From Leadbettera azotonutricia ZAS-9 (GTDB lineage Bacteria; Spirochaetota; Spirochaetia; Treponematales; Breznakiellaceae), in contig NC_015577.1 in NCBI RefSeq assembly GCF_000214355.1, positions 2,188,453 through 2,252,452 of the forward strand: a DNA stretch of 64,000 nucleotides, written 5' to 3'. Both the position numbers and the translations under genes were made by a program. Positions 25,396 through 34,198 of this stretch are shown piece after piece (position 1 is the stretch's first letter; each line of letters starts with the position of its first letter). Under the pieces are notes generated by a model. That model ran no database searches. It saw only the letters and a program-made list of their open reading frames with translations, and was not told the DNA's origin.

Positions 25396-26136
25396 TTATT
25401 TTACTCCATCATTGTGTTTAAGCATATATGCTTTTGTATAATCAAGTATGGCTCTGTCCAGTTCTTCCTTCAATACAAAAGCATCTCCACGATTATTATA
25501 AACACCATCATTACAAGGATCAAAATCGATCATCCTGGTATAATCGGCTATAGCTTTATCATATTCTCCTATACTGAAATATACATGCCCCCGTTTTAGA
25601 TAAGCTCTTACCAGATCGGGATCAAGATTGATTGCCTGGGTATAATCGTTTATTGCTTTTTCAAATACTCCGCATTGATAATACGAATCACCTCGACTGA
25701 GATACTTCATGCCATCCTTTGGATGAAGATTTATAGCCTGGGTACCTTCTGATATGGCTTGTGAAAATACTTCTTTAATAAACTCATCAATACCCCGATT
25801 ATTATATATGTAATTTAAATTGATAGCCTGAATAAAATCTGATTTGGCAGAAGCATGATCTCCTTTTTTGTAATATGCCATTCCACGTTCTCTATATGCC
25901 CATAATCCGGTAGGATTATTTTTTATTGAAATGGTAAAGTCAGCAATGGCGGCATCATAATCTCCCTTCATATTGTATATCCGGGCTCGATTAAAATAAC
26001 CCAGAATATCATTTGAATCAAGTTCGATCATTTTGGTAAAGTCTGCTATAGACTTTTCGTAATCAGCTATTGTCCTGTATGTAGGGCCACTTTCAAAAGA
26101 GGTTTCATCTATATCCGGAAAGTCGCAGTTGTCCAT
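25396..26136 (-). CDS. TPR-repeat protein
   Basis: 246-residue cytoplasmic protein made almost entirely of tetratricopeptide repeats, about six 34-residue units such as YEKSIADFTKMIELDSND, YDAAIADFTISIKNNPTG, FEKAINDYTQAINLDPDL and YDKAIADYTRMIDFDPCN. No signal peptide is present. TPR arrays mediate protein-protein contacts; the partner is unknown. It belongs to the AT-rich island and is convergent with the broken DUF2779 gene. Confidence 0.8.
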   Translation of the reverse strand: MDNCDFPDIDETSFESGPTYRTIADYEKSIADFTKMIELDSNDILGYFNRARIYNMKGDYDAAIADFTISIKNNPTGLWAYRERGMAYYKKGDHASAKSDFIQAINLNYIYNNRGIDEFIKEVFSQAISEGTQAINLHPKDGMKYLSRGDSYYQCGVFEKAINDYTQAINLDPDLVRAYLKRGHVYFSIGEYDKAIADYTRMIDFDPCNDGVYNNRGDAFVLKEELDRAILDYTKAYMLKHNDGVK

Positions 26137-26223
26137 TTTATGTTCCTTATTAATAAGGAATCCTAAATAATATAATGAAAAATAAATATACTATTTTTAC
26201 TAAAATTAAACCAAATCAATTCT

Positions 26224-27369
26224 TCATCCCGGTAATGGAGGTGATAATAGTATTTCAGAACGGACAAATAAATCTATATCCCATTTTTCATATGCCTTCC
26301 ATGACAGATAAATAGGATTTTGTATTTTGTTTAGTTCATAAAAAACCCATAATAAATTACCTGGATATTTTATAAACTTATATGTTAAATATTGGGCATA
26401 CCTTTCATGATAGAGACAATCATCATATTGTTTATTGTTTTTCCTATCACTAATAAATTCAAAGAAACTGGTATCAATTGGAAATATTCCCATTATCACA
26501 GCGAAATGCATTAATTCATGAATATAAACTACCTCCATTAATTCATGGGGATTAACAGAGATTTCTTTTGCAGTATCATAAATATTTTTCATAAATAGTG
26601 TTATTCTTGAAAATGGTTTAGTAATTGATGGCGAATAATTAAATCTTCCCAATGGTTCAGAAATTGTTATTTCATCTCCTATATTATGGATTGGGTCTTC
26701 TTTATGGTCAGTATAATCAAGTATTATATCAAAGTAACCAGACATGAATATCTTCTGCCGATTCATTGAAAATTTTAACATTTCAAGAATTCGAACAAAA
26801 ATACTATCAAAATTAATATCTTTTATATCAGAATATTTCAATTGTAATCCTAGCTCAAAAAAACTAAAAAGAACATCCTTATCAAAATAATCTTGTTTCT
26901 TATCAATGTAATGTGGATGCCTGATAATTGATGTGACATATTTTTCATCCCATGTAAGATATTTAAAAAGAGTAGTAGTTTGTCGATCCCAATATTGTTT
27001 ATATGTAAATATTTTTAATTTGAGAGAAATAAATGGTGTATAAATAGACAGAATATTAGGTATAGATTTTATTTTCTTACTTTTAACATTTTTCTCATAA
27101 AGGGGTATTCCTCCGGAAGCAGATTTAATAAGATCAAGAAAATCAGGATAAAATTTATAATCGTGTTCAAGATAATCAACTATTAATCTACCAATAAAAT
27201 CTTCAAATTCTGACATGAGGTGATTTTTGCTAATATTATCAATAATTTGTTGAGCTGATACATTTGTCTCTGCAAGAACACTAAAGAATTGCGGATCATT
27301 TTTTATTGACTTTAACACTTCAAAATATTTTAATTCATCTTCTATAGTTTCGTTATTTTCCGTAGCCAT
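26224..27369 (-). CDS. Hypothetical protein with HELMH (zinc peptidase-like) motif
   Basis: 381-residue soluble, AT-rich protein of no family I can name. At about residues 288-300 it reads YIHELMHFAVIMG, an HExxH motif in a hydrophobic helix, followed about 40 residues later by CLYHERYAQYL, which may supply a further ligand. This suggests a zinc-dependent peptidase, but the rest gives no support. The N-terminus is acidic and helical. It is on the same strand as the small gene and the HEPN gene upstream and could share their transcript. Confidence 0.55.
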   Translation of the reverse strand: MATENNETIEDELKYFEVLKSIKNDPQFFSVLAETNVSAQQIIDNISKNHLMSEFEDFIGRLIVDYLEHDYKFYPDFLDLIKSASGGIPLYEKNVKSKKIKSIPNILSIYTPFISLKLKIFTYKQYWDRQTTTLFKYLTWDEKYVTSIIRHPHYIDKKQDYFDKDVLFSFFELGLQLKYSDIKDINFDSIFVRILEMLKFSMNRQKIFMSGYFDIILDYTDHKEDPIHNIGDEITISEPLGRFNYSPSITKPFSRITLFMKNIYDTAKEISVNPHELMEVVYIHELMHFAVIMGIFPIDTSFFEFISDRKNNKQYDDCLYHERYAQYLTYKFIKYPGNLLWVFYELNKIQNPIYLSWKAYEKWDIDLFVRSEILLSPPLPG

Positions 27370-27417
27370 TTCCTATCCCCTTTAAAGTATTTTTTTTTCT
27401 ACCGTTAGCCAATCGGC

Positions 27418-27645
27418 TTAATCCAGCCTCATCAAAACCCCTGTCTGAAAGCCGGTCACCGAACCCCACCCATAAAACCCTGGCTTGTCATCCTTCTTCT
27501 TTTTCATCATCTGCTGTCTCTTCAGCCCGTCCCTTTTGGCTTTGGATTCTTCCAAAAAACCGGAATCAGCAGATTGGTCTTCAACATTTAATGCCTCTAA
27601 ATTCTGGTCAATTTTAAAGGGTAACCTTTTGTTTTTATCAGCCAT
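27418..27645 (-). CDS. Small hypothetical protein
   Basis: 75-residue charged protein, starting MADKNKRLPFKIDQNLEALN and ending GSVTGFQTGVLMRLD, with a lysine-rich centre (RQQMMKKKKDD). No family recognised. An in-frame TTG six bases upstream is possible, but ATG 27645 is preferred. It lies between the HELMH gene and the HEPN gene on the same strand. Confidence 0.45.
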   Translation of the reverse strand: MADKNKRLPFKIDQNLEALNVEDQSADSGFLEESKAKRDGLKRQQMMKKKKDDKPGFYGWGSVTGFQTGVLMRLD

Positions 27646-27763
27646 ATACAAACTTTATCACGATATGTGCATCTCTCAAACCCAAAATGACCTTTTTTGA
27701 ACGAATTTTTAAGAAAAATGATAAAAACTATACCTGTGTATAGTTAAATATCTCCAGATTCAT

Positions 27764-28528
27764 TTACTTGGGTGAATATTTCCTGGTAATTTCTTCAGCT
27801 ATATCCTCAAAGGATTTAAGACCGTGAGAATGTAATTCATCCCGAACCCTCTGGCCTCTGGCCGATTTTAAGGCTCCATTGAAAAAACTAAGTATTTCAT
27901 CGGTGGTTTTCATATTCTTAATCCGTATTATGGTTCGAATGAGGCTTTCTTTTATACTAGGGTCAAGGACTTCTCCTTGTTCTATAGCCTTGGATAGCAC
28001 CTTTTTTTCAATAAAATTAATCAATTCCTCCCTGTTTACATTCGATTCTGTATCAAAAACGGTAAAGGTATAATCCTGATTAGTTTTTTGAACCTCTTTT
28101 TCTAAAGCGGAGATTATTTTTTCACCTGCATTTATAAATTCTGCAAAATCCAGGATGGTGGTCAAATGCTTGGTATACTTATATGGAGACATATTTGTTT
28201 CTCGTGTGTGGGAAACAAAATTACGGATGTAATGCATATCGGTTATCACATAAACATATCTATCACAGCCGGGTATTGAATAGTTCTTTTTTATAAATCC
28301 CTTTATTGGCTGCCAGTTGTGGGAGAGGACATTTATCAAATCAAGGAAATCAAGATGTTTGTAATCCTTGTTGTACTTTTCTTCTATATAAGGAACGATG
28401 TATTTCTCCCACCATAAATCCGGAGAAAGGTGTTGAAGTATCTGACTTATGAATACATACAATGGGTCTTTGAGCATGAGAAGATACTGGTACAATTTCG
28501 TATACATAACAATTTCAGACTTTTTCAA
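27764..28528 (-). CDS. Swt1-type HEPN domain protein (probable RNase)
   Basis: 254-residue protein whose first half resembles the Swt1-like HEPN domain: LSPDLWWEKYIVPYI, FLDLINVLSHNW and, at about residues 104-109, RNFVSH, a match to the RxxxxH catalytic motif of HEPN ribonucleases. The second half is helical and ends with a segment (SARGQRVRDELHSHGLKSFE) of unknown role. HEPN proteins with this motif commonly act in toxin-antitoxin or anti-phage systems. No nucleotidyltransferase antitoxin is adjacent. AT-rich. Activity is inference from the motif. Confidence 0.6.
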   Translation of the reverse strand: MKKSEIVMYTKLYQYLLMLKDPLYVFISQILQHLSPDLWWEKYIVPYIEEKYNKDYKHLDFLDLINVLSHNWQPIKGFIKKNYSIPGCDRYVYVITDMHYIRNFVSHTRETNMSPYKYTKHLTTILDFAEFINAGEKIISALEKEVQKTNQDYTFTVFDTESNVNREELINFIEKKVLSKAIEQGEVLDPSIKESLIRTIIRIKNMKTTDEILSFFNGALKSARGQRVRDELHSHGLKSFEDIAEEITRKYSPK

Positions 28529-28569
28529 TAAACACCTTCACCTCAAGACCCAAATTGAAATGCCCCTTA

Positions 28570-28727
28570 CTACTTTGCTTTCGGCTTCTGGCCCTTCTTC
28601 TTGAGAGCATCCTTGGAAGTGGTGATTTTCTTCGATGCGGCCTTAGCCTTGGGGACAGGCTTCTTGGCCGATTCAACCTTCACTGTTTCATCAATGACCC
28701 TAGATACACTGTGAATTTGGCTGCCAT
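28570..28727 (-). pseudogene. Frameshifted lysine-rich mini-gene
   Basis: A strong AAGGAG Shine-Dalgarno stands 8 nt before the ATG at 28727. The frame begins MAAKFTV and then hits a stop, but one frame over the sequence continues SRVIDETVKVESAKKPVPKA and on to KKKGQKPKAK. A one-base loss (or two-base gain) near 28708 explains the break. The intact product would be about 52 residues with a basic, histone-tail-like C-terminus. No other complete copy is present. Confidence 0.4.
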
Positions 28728-28922
28728 AATAATGACTCCTTAATAGAAAGACAATGGATAATTATAATGAGGATAAGAAGGCTATTCAAGGTCTTTTAAG
28801 ACATTATAGTAAATTTTACACTGCTGTCCGATTTAAGTAACTAAAAAGCTTGTATTTTTCTCCTTATAATGATATATCGATATAACGATATAACGATTTT
28901 ACCACAAATCCATATATTATAA
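28728..28922. other. AT-rich intergenic stretch with short direct repeats
   Basis: No gene is seen between the lysine-rich mini-gene and the IS4 remnant. Around 28872-28900 the short unit CGATATAA is repeated (GATATATCGATATAACGATA type), which may be slippage-derived. Confidence 0.4.
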
Positions 28923-29219
28923 GGAAATACACGCTATGATGAAGTATACACAGTACTGGCCAATTTGTTAAGATCCCTGAGCGGATTTGATTTTGAAAGT
29001 ACTGTTTCAGGCTACAACGCTGACAGAGGGATATGCCTTAAGACCTACGATTTTTTCAAAGGCATGGCCTATGGCCAGCTCTCAGGATGTTTGAGCGTAC
29101 GTGAAATAGAGAACTCAATGAAAGCCATTGGTAAAAGGCTCTATCATGCCGAATTACAGCAAATGAAGAGGTCAACTTTTTTGAGGCCAGTGAAATGCTG
29201 TATTGGGGCATGGCCTTGA
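28923..29219 (+). pseudogene. IS4-family transposase remnant (N-terminal part)
   Basis: An open frame without a convincing start encodes YDEVYTVLANLLRSLSGFDF and later TYDFFKGMAYGQLSGCLSVR followed by EIENSMKAIGKRLYHAEL. This matches the DUF4372/N-terminal domain of IS4-type transposases. The frame then breaks down and runs into the methyltransferase stop. No catalytic domain or terminal repeats are seen. It is a dead fragment. Confidence 0.55.
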
Positions 29220-30005
29220 TTATTTTGTACATACGAATATCCCATCGTTTTTTGTTACCATCATTTCTTTATCGATTTCTTTTTTTAAATACTCTTTAAA
29301 TTCATCAATATATTCTTCCGGCAATATTTTTGTATTGTTTTGAATTTCGTTAAATGACAGATAATAATTTATTATTGGCTCTATTTCATTTATTTTCAAT
29401 GCGTTCTCGTGATTTATTAAAACCGCATTATTAAAAACTTTTTTTAACTGTTCCAATCCGTTATTCAAGGAAAATTTCAATTCGCTAAATTTAAAAAGAT
29501 TCCCTTTTGTTTCAAGAAATTTATATAACAATTCATGCATTTCTTTTAGATCGTCAATTCCCATTATGGACGCTATGAATATGCCATTGGGTTTTAAAAT
29601 GTCATATATATCGGAAATTGCTTTTTGTCTGTTTTCGATATGATACAGCATATTATTTGCCAATATGGCATCAAAACTGTTTTTAGTGTATTTTATATTT
29701 TCCGCATTGACAACATCATAATTGAAATTGCACTGTATCCGGGAAAGCGTCTTTTTTGTTGTTTCCAGCATTCCCCGGGAATAATCCGTAAGAGTTATTT
29801 CCCATGTCTTTGGTATACTGTTTCTATTGGTAAGCCAAAACAATCCTGTCCCGCAGCCTAATTCCAGAACCTTTAAATTTTCCCCTTTGGGAAAATGCTC
29901 AAATATCCATGCATTCTTTGGCTGTTTGTTCATTGAAAACGTTTTATGAAGATATATTCTTGCCTCATATTTTGAAGAAGATGAATATTGATTATCATTC
30001 AACAT
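29220..30005 (-). CDS. Class I SAM-dependent methyltransferase
   Basis: 261-residue cytosolic methyltransferase. Motif I is VLELGCGTGLFWL, followed by acidic TLTDYSRGMLE, then VNAENIKY and LANNMLYHI, giving a complete SAM-binding fold of the methyltransf_11/25 type. The C-terminal 100 residues are helical. Start: ATG 30005 has AAGAAGG five nucleotides upstream; an in-frame codon at 30032 would include that site in the coding region and is rejected. Substrate is unknown. It is AT-rich and marks the right end of the island, next to the Fe-S genes. Confidence 0.78.
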   Translation of the reverse strand: MLNDNQYSSSSKYEARIYLHKTFSMNKQPKNAWIFEHFPKGENLKVLELGCGTGLFWLTNRNSIPKTWEITLTDYSRGMLETTKKTLSRIQCNFNYDVVNAENIKYTKNSFDAILANNMLYHIENRQKAISDIYDILKPNGIFIASIMGIDDLKEMHELLYKFLETKGNLFKFSELKFSLNNGLEQLKKVFNNAVLINHENALKINEIEPIINYYLSFNEIQNNTKILPEEYIDEFKEYLKKEIDKEMMVTKNDGIFVCTK

Positions 30006-30091
30006 ATTTGCCTTCTTCGAGCGGAACCGCAAAAGAAGTCGAAAAAGTAAAAATTCAATAACTATTCCTTATTCAAATACCGGGGTTCTCC

Positions 30092-30685
30092 CTACATCCC
30101 GTAAATATGCGCGAACTCGTGCATAAGTTCCATGGCTTTCTTTTCGCACTTGCCGCAGACAGTGCCGATCTTGGTGGCTTGCTGGAGCTGCTCCCAGGTG
30201 CGGGCGCCGTTGTGGAACGCGTTCTCGATGTCTTTGTCGGTGATGCTTAGGCACGTGCAGATGACGGTGGCAGCTTCCTTGAGCATGCCGGCGCGGCCTG
30301 TTTTGGCAAGGTAATCGTCGATGGCGGTGCGCAGGGCTTTATCGCCCAGGACTGAACAATGGATTTTGAATTCCGGGAGGCCCCCGAGGGCTTTTACGAG
30401 GTCCTCGGGCTTGATGTTGTAGGCGTCCTTTATGTCCATGCCCTTGATGGTTTCGCTCAGCATGGAGGTTGAAGCTATGGCGCTGGCGCAGCCGTAGGTC
30501 TTCCAGCGCACATCGACGATGATGTCATCTTTTATTTTGAGGAGCATCAGCATTTGATCTCCGCACTTGATGTTTCCGGTTTGGCCCCTGGCGTCGGCGG
30601 GGAATTCTTTTTCATCCACCATCAGAACATTGCGGGGGTTCATGAAGTGGTCTTTCACTGTATCTGAATAAAGCCAGTCTGACAT
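30092..30685 (-). CDS. nifU: NifU-like Fe-S cluster assembly scaffold
   Basis: Scaffold on which [2Fe-2S]/[4Fe-4S] clusters are built before transfer to target proteins. The 197-residue protein has an IscU-like N-terminal domain with the three scaffold cysteines (IKCGDQM, YGCASA, IHCSVLG), followed by a BFD-like [2Fe-2S] region with VICTCLS and VCGKC. It lacks the C-terminal Nfu domain of full NifU, a form common in anaerobes and spirochaetes. It lies 14 nt downstream of the cysteine desulfurase in the same operon. Confidence 0.9.
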   Translation of the reverse strand: MSDWLYSDTVKDHFMNPRNVLMVDEKEFPADARGQTGNIKCGDQMLMLLKIKDDIIVDVRWKTYGCASAIASTSMLSETIKGMDIKDAYNIKPEDLVKALGGLPEFKIHCSVLGDKALRTAIDDYLAKTGRAGMLKEAATVICTCLSITDKDIENAFHNGARTWEQLQQATKIGTVCGKCEKKAMELMHEFAHIYGM

Positions 30686-30699
30686 TTTAAGCTCCTTAT

Positions 30700-31866
30700 T
30701 TAGGTCAAGGTTGACATGGCGCGAAGCCGCGCTATGATTGGGGGGACTTCCTCAATGATGTAATCTATGTCTTCGTCGCTGGTTCCCCAGCCAAGGCTGA
30801 AACGTATGGAGCCGTGGGCAAGCTCGGCGTCCACGCCCAATGCCATAAGCACATGGGAAGGCTCAAGGCTCCCTGAGGCGCAGGCTGATCCTGTAGAGGC
30901 TTCTATCCCCTTGATGTCCATGGAAAGAAGTATAGCCTCCCCCTCGGCTCTGGGGAACGAAACGTTGAGGGTATTGGGAAGCACATCCTCGGGGTGGCCG
31001 TTGATTTTTATATTGGGCACCCTGGCCAAGAGGCCGTCCCGAAGCTTGTTGCGGAGGGCCCGGGTTTGCCTGGCGTACTTGTCCAGGTCGCGCCTGGCCA
31101 AGACAGCTGCTATGCCGAAGCCCAGGATGCCTATGTTATTGTAGGTCCCTGCCCTGAAGCCGTCTTCCTGGTGCCCTCCATGGATGAGGGGGAAGAGGGG
31201 CGCGCCTTTTTTCACATAGAGGGCGCCTATGCCCTTTGGGCCGTAGATCTTGTGGCAGGAAACGGTAAGGTAGTCCACGCCAAGATCCACGGCGTTTACC
31301 GGGATCTTGCCCACTGCCTGAACCACGTCGCTGTGCACCCAGGCGCCTTTTTCTTTTGCCAGGCGGCTTATCTCTTTTATATCCTGAATGGTGCCTATCT
31401 CGTTGTTTGCCATCATCACCGAGACGAGGAGGGTTTTATCGGACAGGGCAGCCTTGTAGGCGTCCATTTTGATTTTGCCGTAATCGTCCACAGGGAGAAA
31501 AGTCACCTTGAAGCCCAGCTTCTTAAGATAGGACGCCGAATTGAGCACGCAGGGGTGCTCGATGGCAGTGGTGATGAATTCGTTGCGGCCGCTGTCCCCG
31601 GCAATGGAACGCATGGTCTGGAACACGGTATTGTTGGATTCCGAACCGCCGGACGTAAAGATGATGCCTGCCGCAGGGGCTCCCAAAAGGGCGCCCACAG
31701 CTTGCCGGGCTTCTTCCACTCTGGCATGGGCAAGGCGGCCTGAGGCATGCATGCTCGACGCATTGCCGTAGATACCCAGATCCTCTATTATTGCGGCTTT
31801 CACCTCTTCCCTGAGAGGGGTGGTCGCATTATAATCAATATAAATCTTCCTTTCAGTCATACTCAC
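30700..31866 (-). CDS. nifS: Cysteine desulfurase (NifS/IscS type)
   Basis: PLP enzyme that removes sulfur from cysteine and delivers it as persulfide to the adjacent scaffold. The 388-residue protein has YIDYNATTPL, FTSGGSESNN, the PLP lysine in SCHKIYGPKG (about residue 206), and the mobile active-site cysteine in SGSACASGSLEPSHVL. AGAGGTGAG precedes the ATG. It is the first gene of the nifS-nifU operon. No IscR-like regulator is adjacent. Confidence 0.95.
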   Translation of the reverse strand: MSMTERKIYIDYNATTPLREEVKAAIIEDLGIYGNASSMHASGRLAHARVEEARQAVGALLGAPAAGIIFTSGGSESNNTVFQTMRSIAGDSGRNEFITTAIEHPCVLNSASYLKKLGFKVTFLPVDDYGKIKMDAYKAALSDKTLLVSVMMANNEIGTIQDIKEISRLAKEKGAWVHSDVVQAVGKIPVNAVDLGVDYLTVSCHKIYGPKGIGALYVKKGAPLFPLIHGGHQEDGFRAGTYNNIGILGFGIAAVLARRDLDKYARQTRALRNKLRDGLLARVPNIKINGHPEDVLPNTLNVSFPRAEGEAILLSMDIKGIEASTGSACASGSLEPSHVLMALGVDAELAHGSIRFSLGWGTSDEDIDYIIEEVPPIIARLRAMSTLT

Positions 31867-31923
31867 CTCTTGAGCTATTATTTACTAATATACTAAGAAT
31901 TGTAGGTTTTGGGAATAGCTTTA

Positions 31924-31953
31924 TTGATTAAAAATAAAAAATCCGGCTATACT
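31924..31953 (+). promoter_or_regulatory. Promoter of the phosphohexomutase, likely leaderless
   Basis: TTGATT at 31924-31929 and TATACT at 31948-31953 are separated by 18 nt. Only 8 nt separate the -10 box from the ATG at 31962 and no Shine-Dalgarno is present, so the mRNA should start at or next to the start codon. Confidence 0.6.
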
Positions 31954-31961
31954 ATGCGCCC

Positions 31962-33773
31962 ATGGATATATCACATATGATCCTCTCCGCCTCGGGCTGG
32001 CGGGGCATTTTTTCCGAAACCCTGGACGAAGAAAGCCCTTCCGGGGCGATTTCCCCTTCCCACCGCGTCATTGCGGCGGGGGCGGCCAAGGTCTTTGCGG
32101 ACTATATCGGGGATCTGGGCAGGAACGGGGATATTATCCTGGGGCGCGACACCAGACCCACAGGAGAAGCCCTGGCCCAGGCCCTGCTTCAGGCTTTGCT
32201 TGGGCTAGGCAAAACAGTGCGCTATTTGGGGGTTTCTGCAGCCCCCGAGATCATGGCCTATGCCAGGTCCCTTGGGGATGCGGCTTCAGGCTTCGTCTAT
32301 ATTTCCGCAAGCCACAACCCCATAGGCCACAACGGCTTCAAATTCGGCCTCGCCGATGGCGGGGTGCTTCCGGGATCCGAAGCTGCCGTACTGATAAAAA
32401 ATTTCAGGGAACTCATGGCCTCTCCCGATTGCGCACGCCAAATGGAGGGCCTTCTCAATAACGCGGATCAGCAAAAGCTCGCGGCGGTTCCGGCGCTCCG
32501 GAATCAATACAAGGAAGAAGCCAAAAAAGCCTACCTCGATTTTACCGCTGAAGTGGTTTCAGGCTTTTCCGACAAGGCAAAGTCGGGCGAAGCCCTGGAG
32601 GCTATTGCCGCATGCTTGAAAGAGAGGCCCCTGGGTATTGCGGCGGACTTTAACGGATCGGCCCGCACAGTCTCTATAGACAGGGAATTTCTCCAGAGCA
32701 TCGGCGTCCGTTTCGAGGCTATTAACGATAAACCCGGAGAAATAAGGCACCGCATAGTTCCTGAAGGCGAATCCCTTGAACCCTGCCGCAGCTTTCTTGA
32801 TGAACTTCATGAAAAAGATCCTTCCTATACCATAGGCTATGTGCCCGATTGCGATGGCGACCGGGGGAATCTGGTCGTTTGGGACGAGGGCGAAAAAAAG
32901 GCCCGGGCCCTGGAAGCCCAGGAAGTGTTCGCCCTCGCCTGCATGGCCGAGCTTGCCTACCTGGCCTGGACAGGAGAACTCAAATACGACAACAAGGGCA
33001 ATGCCATGACCAGGGCTGCCCTTGCGGTGAACGACCCTACTTCGCTGCGGGTGGATCGCATTGCCCTGGCCTTCGATATTCCCGTGTTCCGCGCCGAGGT
33101 CGGCGAGGCCAACGTGGTCGGCCTGGCACGGAAGCTCAGGGAGCAAGGTTACCTGGTGCGCATTTTGGGCGAAGGCTCCGCAGGGGGCAACATCACCCAC
33201 CCCTCGGCTGTCCGGGACCCCATCGATACGGTTGCGGCGCTGCTCAAACTTTTGACCATACGGAGCATTGCGGACCGCAAGGGCCTCTACGAGCTTTGGT
33301 GCGATCTTTCGGATCAGGCCGAAACCTACCGCGAGGATTTTACCCTGGCGGATGTCATCGCCTCCCTCCCCGCCTTCCAGACCACAGGGGCATATTCAGA
33401 GGAAGCTGTGTTAAAAGTAAAGACTGCGGATCACGGCCTCCTTAAAGACCGCTACCAGGGCATATTCCTCAAAGAATGGGAAGAACACAAAGAACAGCTT
33501 AAAGCCCGTTACGGCATTGTAGATTGGGACGCTACCGCATACAATGGAACGGAAGAGCGGCGCGGCATAGCCCGTTTTGGCGAGGCCGGCAAGGGCGGAC
33601 TCAAGGTAGCGTTCATCAATAAAGAAGGCCGCAAAACCGCCTGCATCTGGATGAGGGGTTCCGGCACAGAACCTGTTTTCCGGGTCATGGCGGACGCAGA
33701 AGGTTCGGACAAACGCCTGGAACGCTCCCTCATTGAATGGCAGCGCCGCATGGTGGAAGAAGCAGACAGATAA
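31962..33773 (+). CDS. Phosphohexomutase (phosphoglucomutase/phosphomannomutase family)
   Basis: Interconverts hexose-1- and hexose-6-phosphates through a phosphoserine intermediate. The 603-residue protein has the active site YISASHNPIGHNG (Ser117), the metal-binding DCDGDRGN, the sugar-binding FRAEVGEANV loop region, and the phosphate-binding MRGSGTEPVFRV near the C-terminus, so all four domains are present. It is longer than typical bacterial enzymes, with an extended region before domain 4. Glucose versus mannose preference cannot be decided. It is followed by the BpuR-like gene 23 nt downstream. Confidence 0.92.
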   Translation: MDISHMILSASGWRGIFSETLDEESPSGAISPSHRVIAAGAAKVFADYIGDLGRNGDIILGRDTRPTGEALAQALLQALLGLGKTVRYLGVSAAPEIMAYARSLGDAASGFVYISASHNPIGHNGFKFGLADGGVLPGSEAAVLIKNFRELMASPDCARQMEGLLNNADQQKLAAVPALRNQYKEEAKKAYLDFTAEVVSGFSDKAKSGEALEAIAACLKERPLGIAADFNGSARTVSIDREFLQSIGVRFEAINDKPGEIRHRIVPEGESLEPCRSFLDELHEKDPSYTIGYVPDCDGDRGNLVVWDEGEKKARALEAQEVFALACMAELAYLAWTGELKYDNKGNAMTRAALAVNDPTSLRVDRIALAFDIPVFRAEVGEANVVGLARKLREQGYLVRILGEGSAGGNITHPSAVRDPIDTVAALLKLLTIRSIADRKGLYELWCDLSDQAETYREDFTLADVIASLPAFQTTGAYSEEAVLKVKTADHGLLKDRYQGIFLKEWEEHKEQLKARYGIVDWDATAYNGTEERRGIARFGEAGKGGLKVAFINKEGRKTACIWMRGSGTEPVFRVMADAEGSDKRLERSLIEWQRRMVEEADR

Positions 33774-33796
33774 GCGCAGCTTAAAAGGGGCATAAC

Positions 33797-34198
33797 ATGG
33801 GCATACGGGGCGAAATTTTTTCTTCAACAGTATCATTGCCGAACAGGACGTATTTTTTCAATGTAAAAGAAAACCGCATGGGCGATCTTTACCTCAACAT
33901 CGTGGAAAGCAAGAACAAGGACACAGGCGGCTTTGAACGCCAGTCAGTGATACTCTTCGCCGACGACCTCCAGGAATTCCTCACAGGCTTCGACGAATCC
34001 CTTAAGGTTCTGGAAAAAGCTGTCCGTGAACGGAAGAAAACCGCCCGCGCCGACGCCCGCCCGGAACGAGGAAAACAGAAAGACGAGAGGGAGCCTTCGG
34101 CAAAAGGCCGCTCAAAATCGCAGAACCCTGACGCCCGCAGTGAAAAACGGCCCCGGCGGGTGGTAGTCAAAAAAAACGACGGCGAGAAAAAACATTAA
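33797..34198 (+). CDS. PUR-domain nucleic-acid-binding protein (BpuR-like)
   Basis: 133-residue protein with an N-terminal PUR domain (DUF3276): EIFSSTVSLPNRTYFFNVKE, then GDLYLNIVESKN and SVILFADDLQEFL. The C-terminal 55 residues are a basic, disordered tail rich in Arg, Lys and Ser. The Borrelia homologue BpuR binds DNA and RNA and regulates gene expression; here a similar role is inference. AAAGGGGC precedes the ATG. It is probably cotranscribed with the phosphohexomutase. Confidence 0.82.
   Translation: MGIRGEIFSSTVSLPNRTYFFNVKENRMGDLYLNIVESKNKDTGGFERQSVILFADDLQEFLTGFDESLKVLEKAVRERKKTARADARPERGKQKDEREPSAKGRSKSQNPDARSEKRPRRVVVKKNDGEKKH

Noticed and set aside
31924-31953. Considered whether the sequence between nifS and the phosphohexomutase could be an Fe-S responsive regulatory site
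   Set aside because: Only a normal promoter for the mutase is evident; no IscR-type palindrome was seen.
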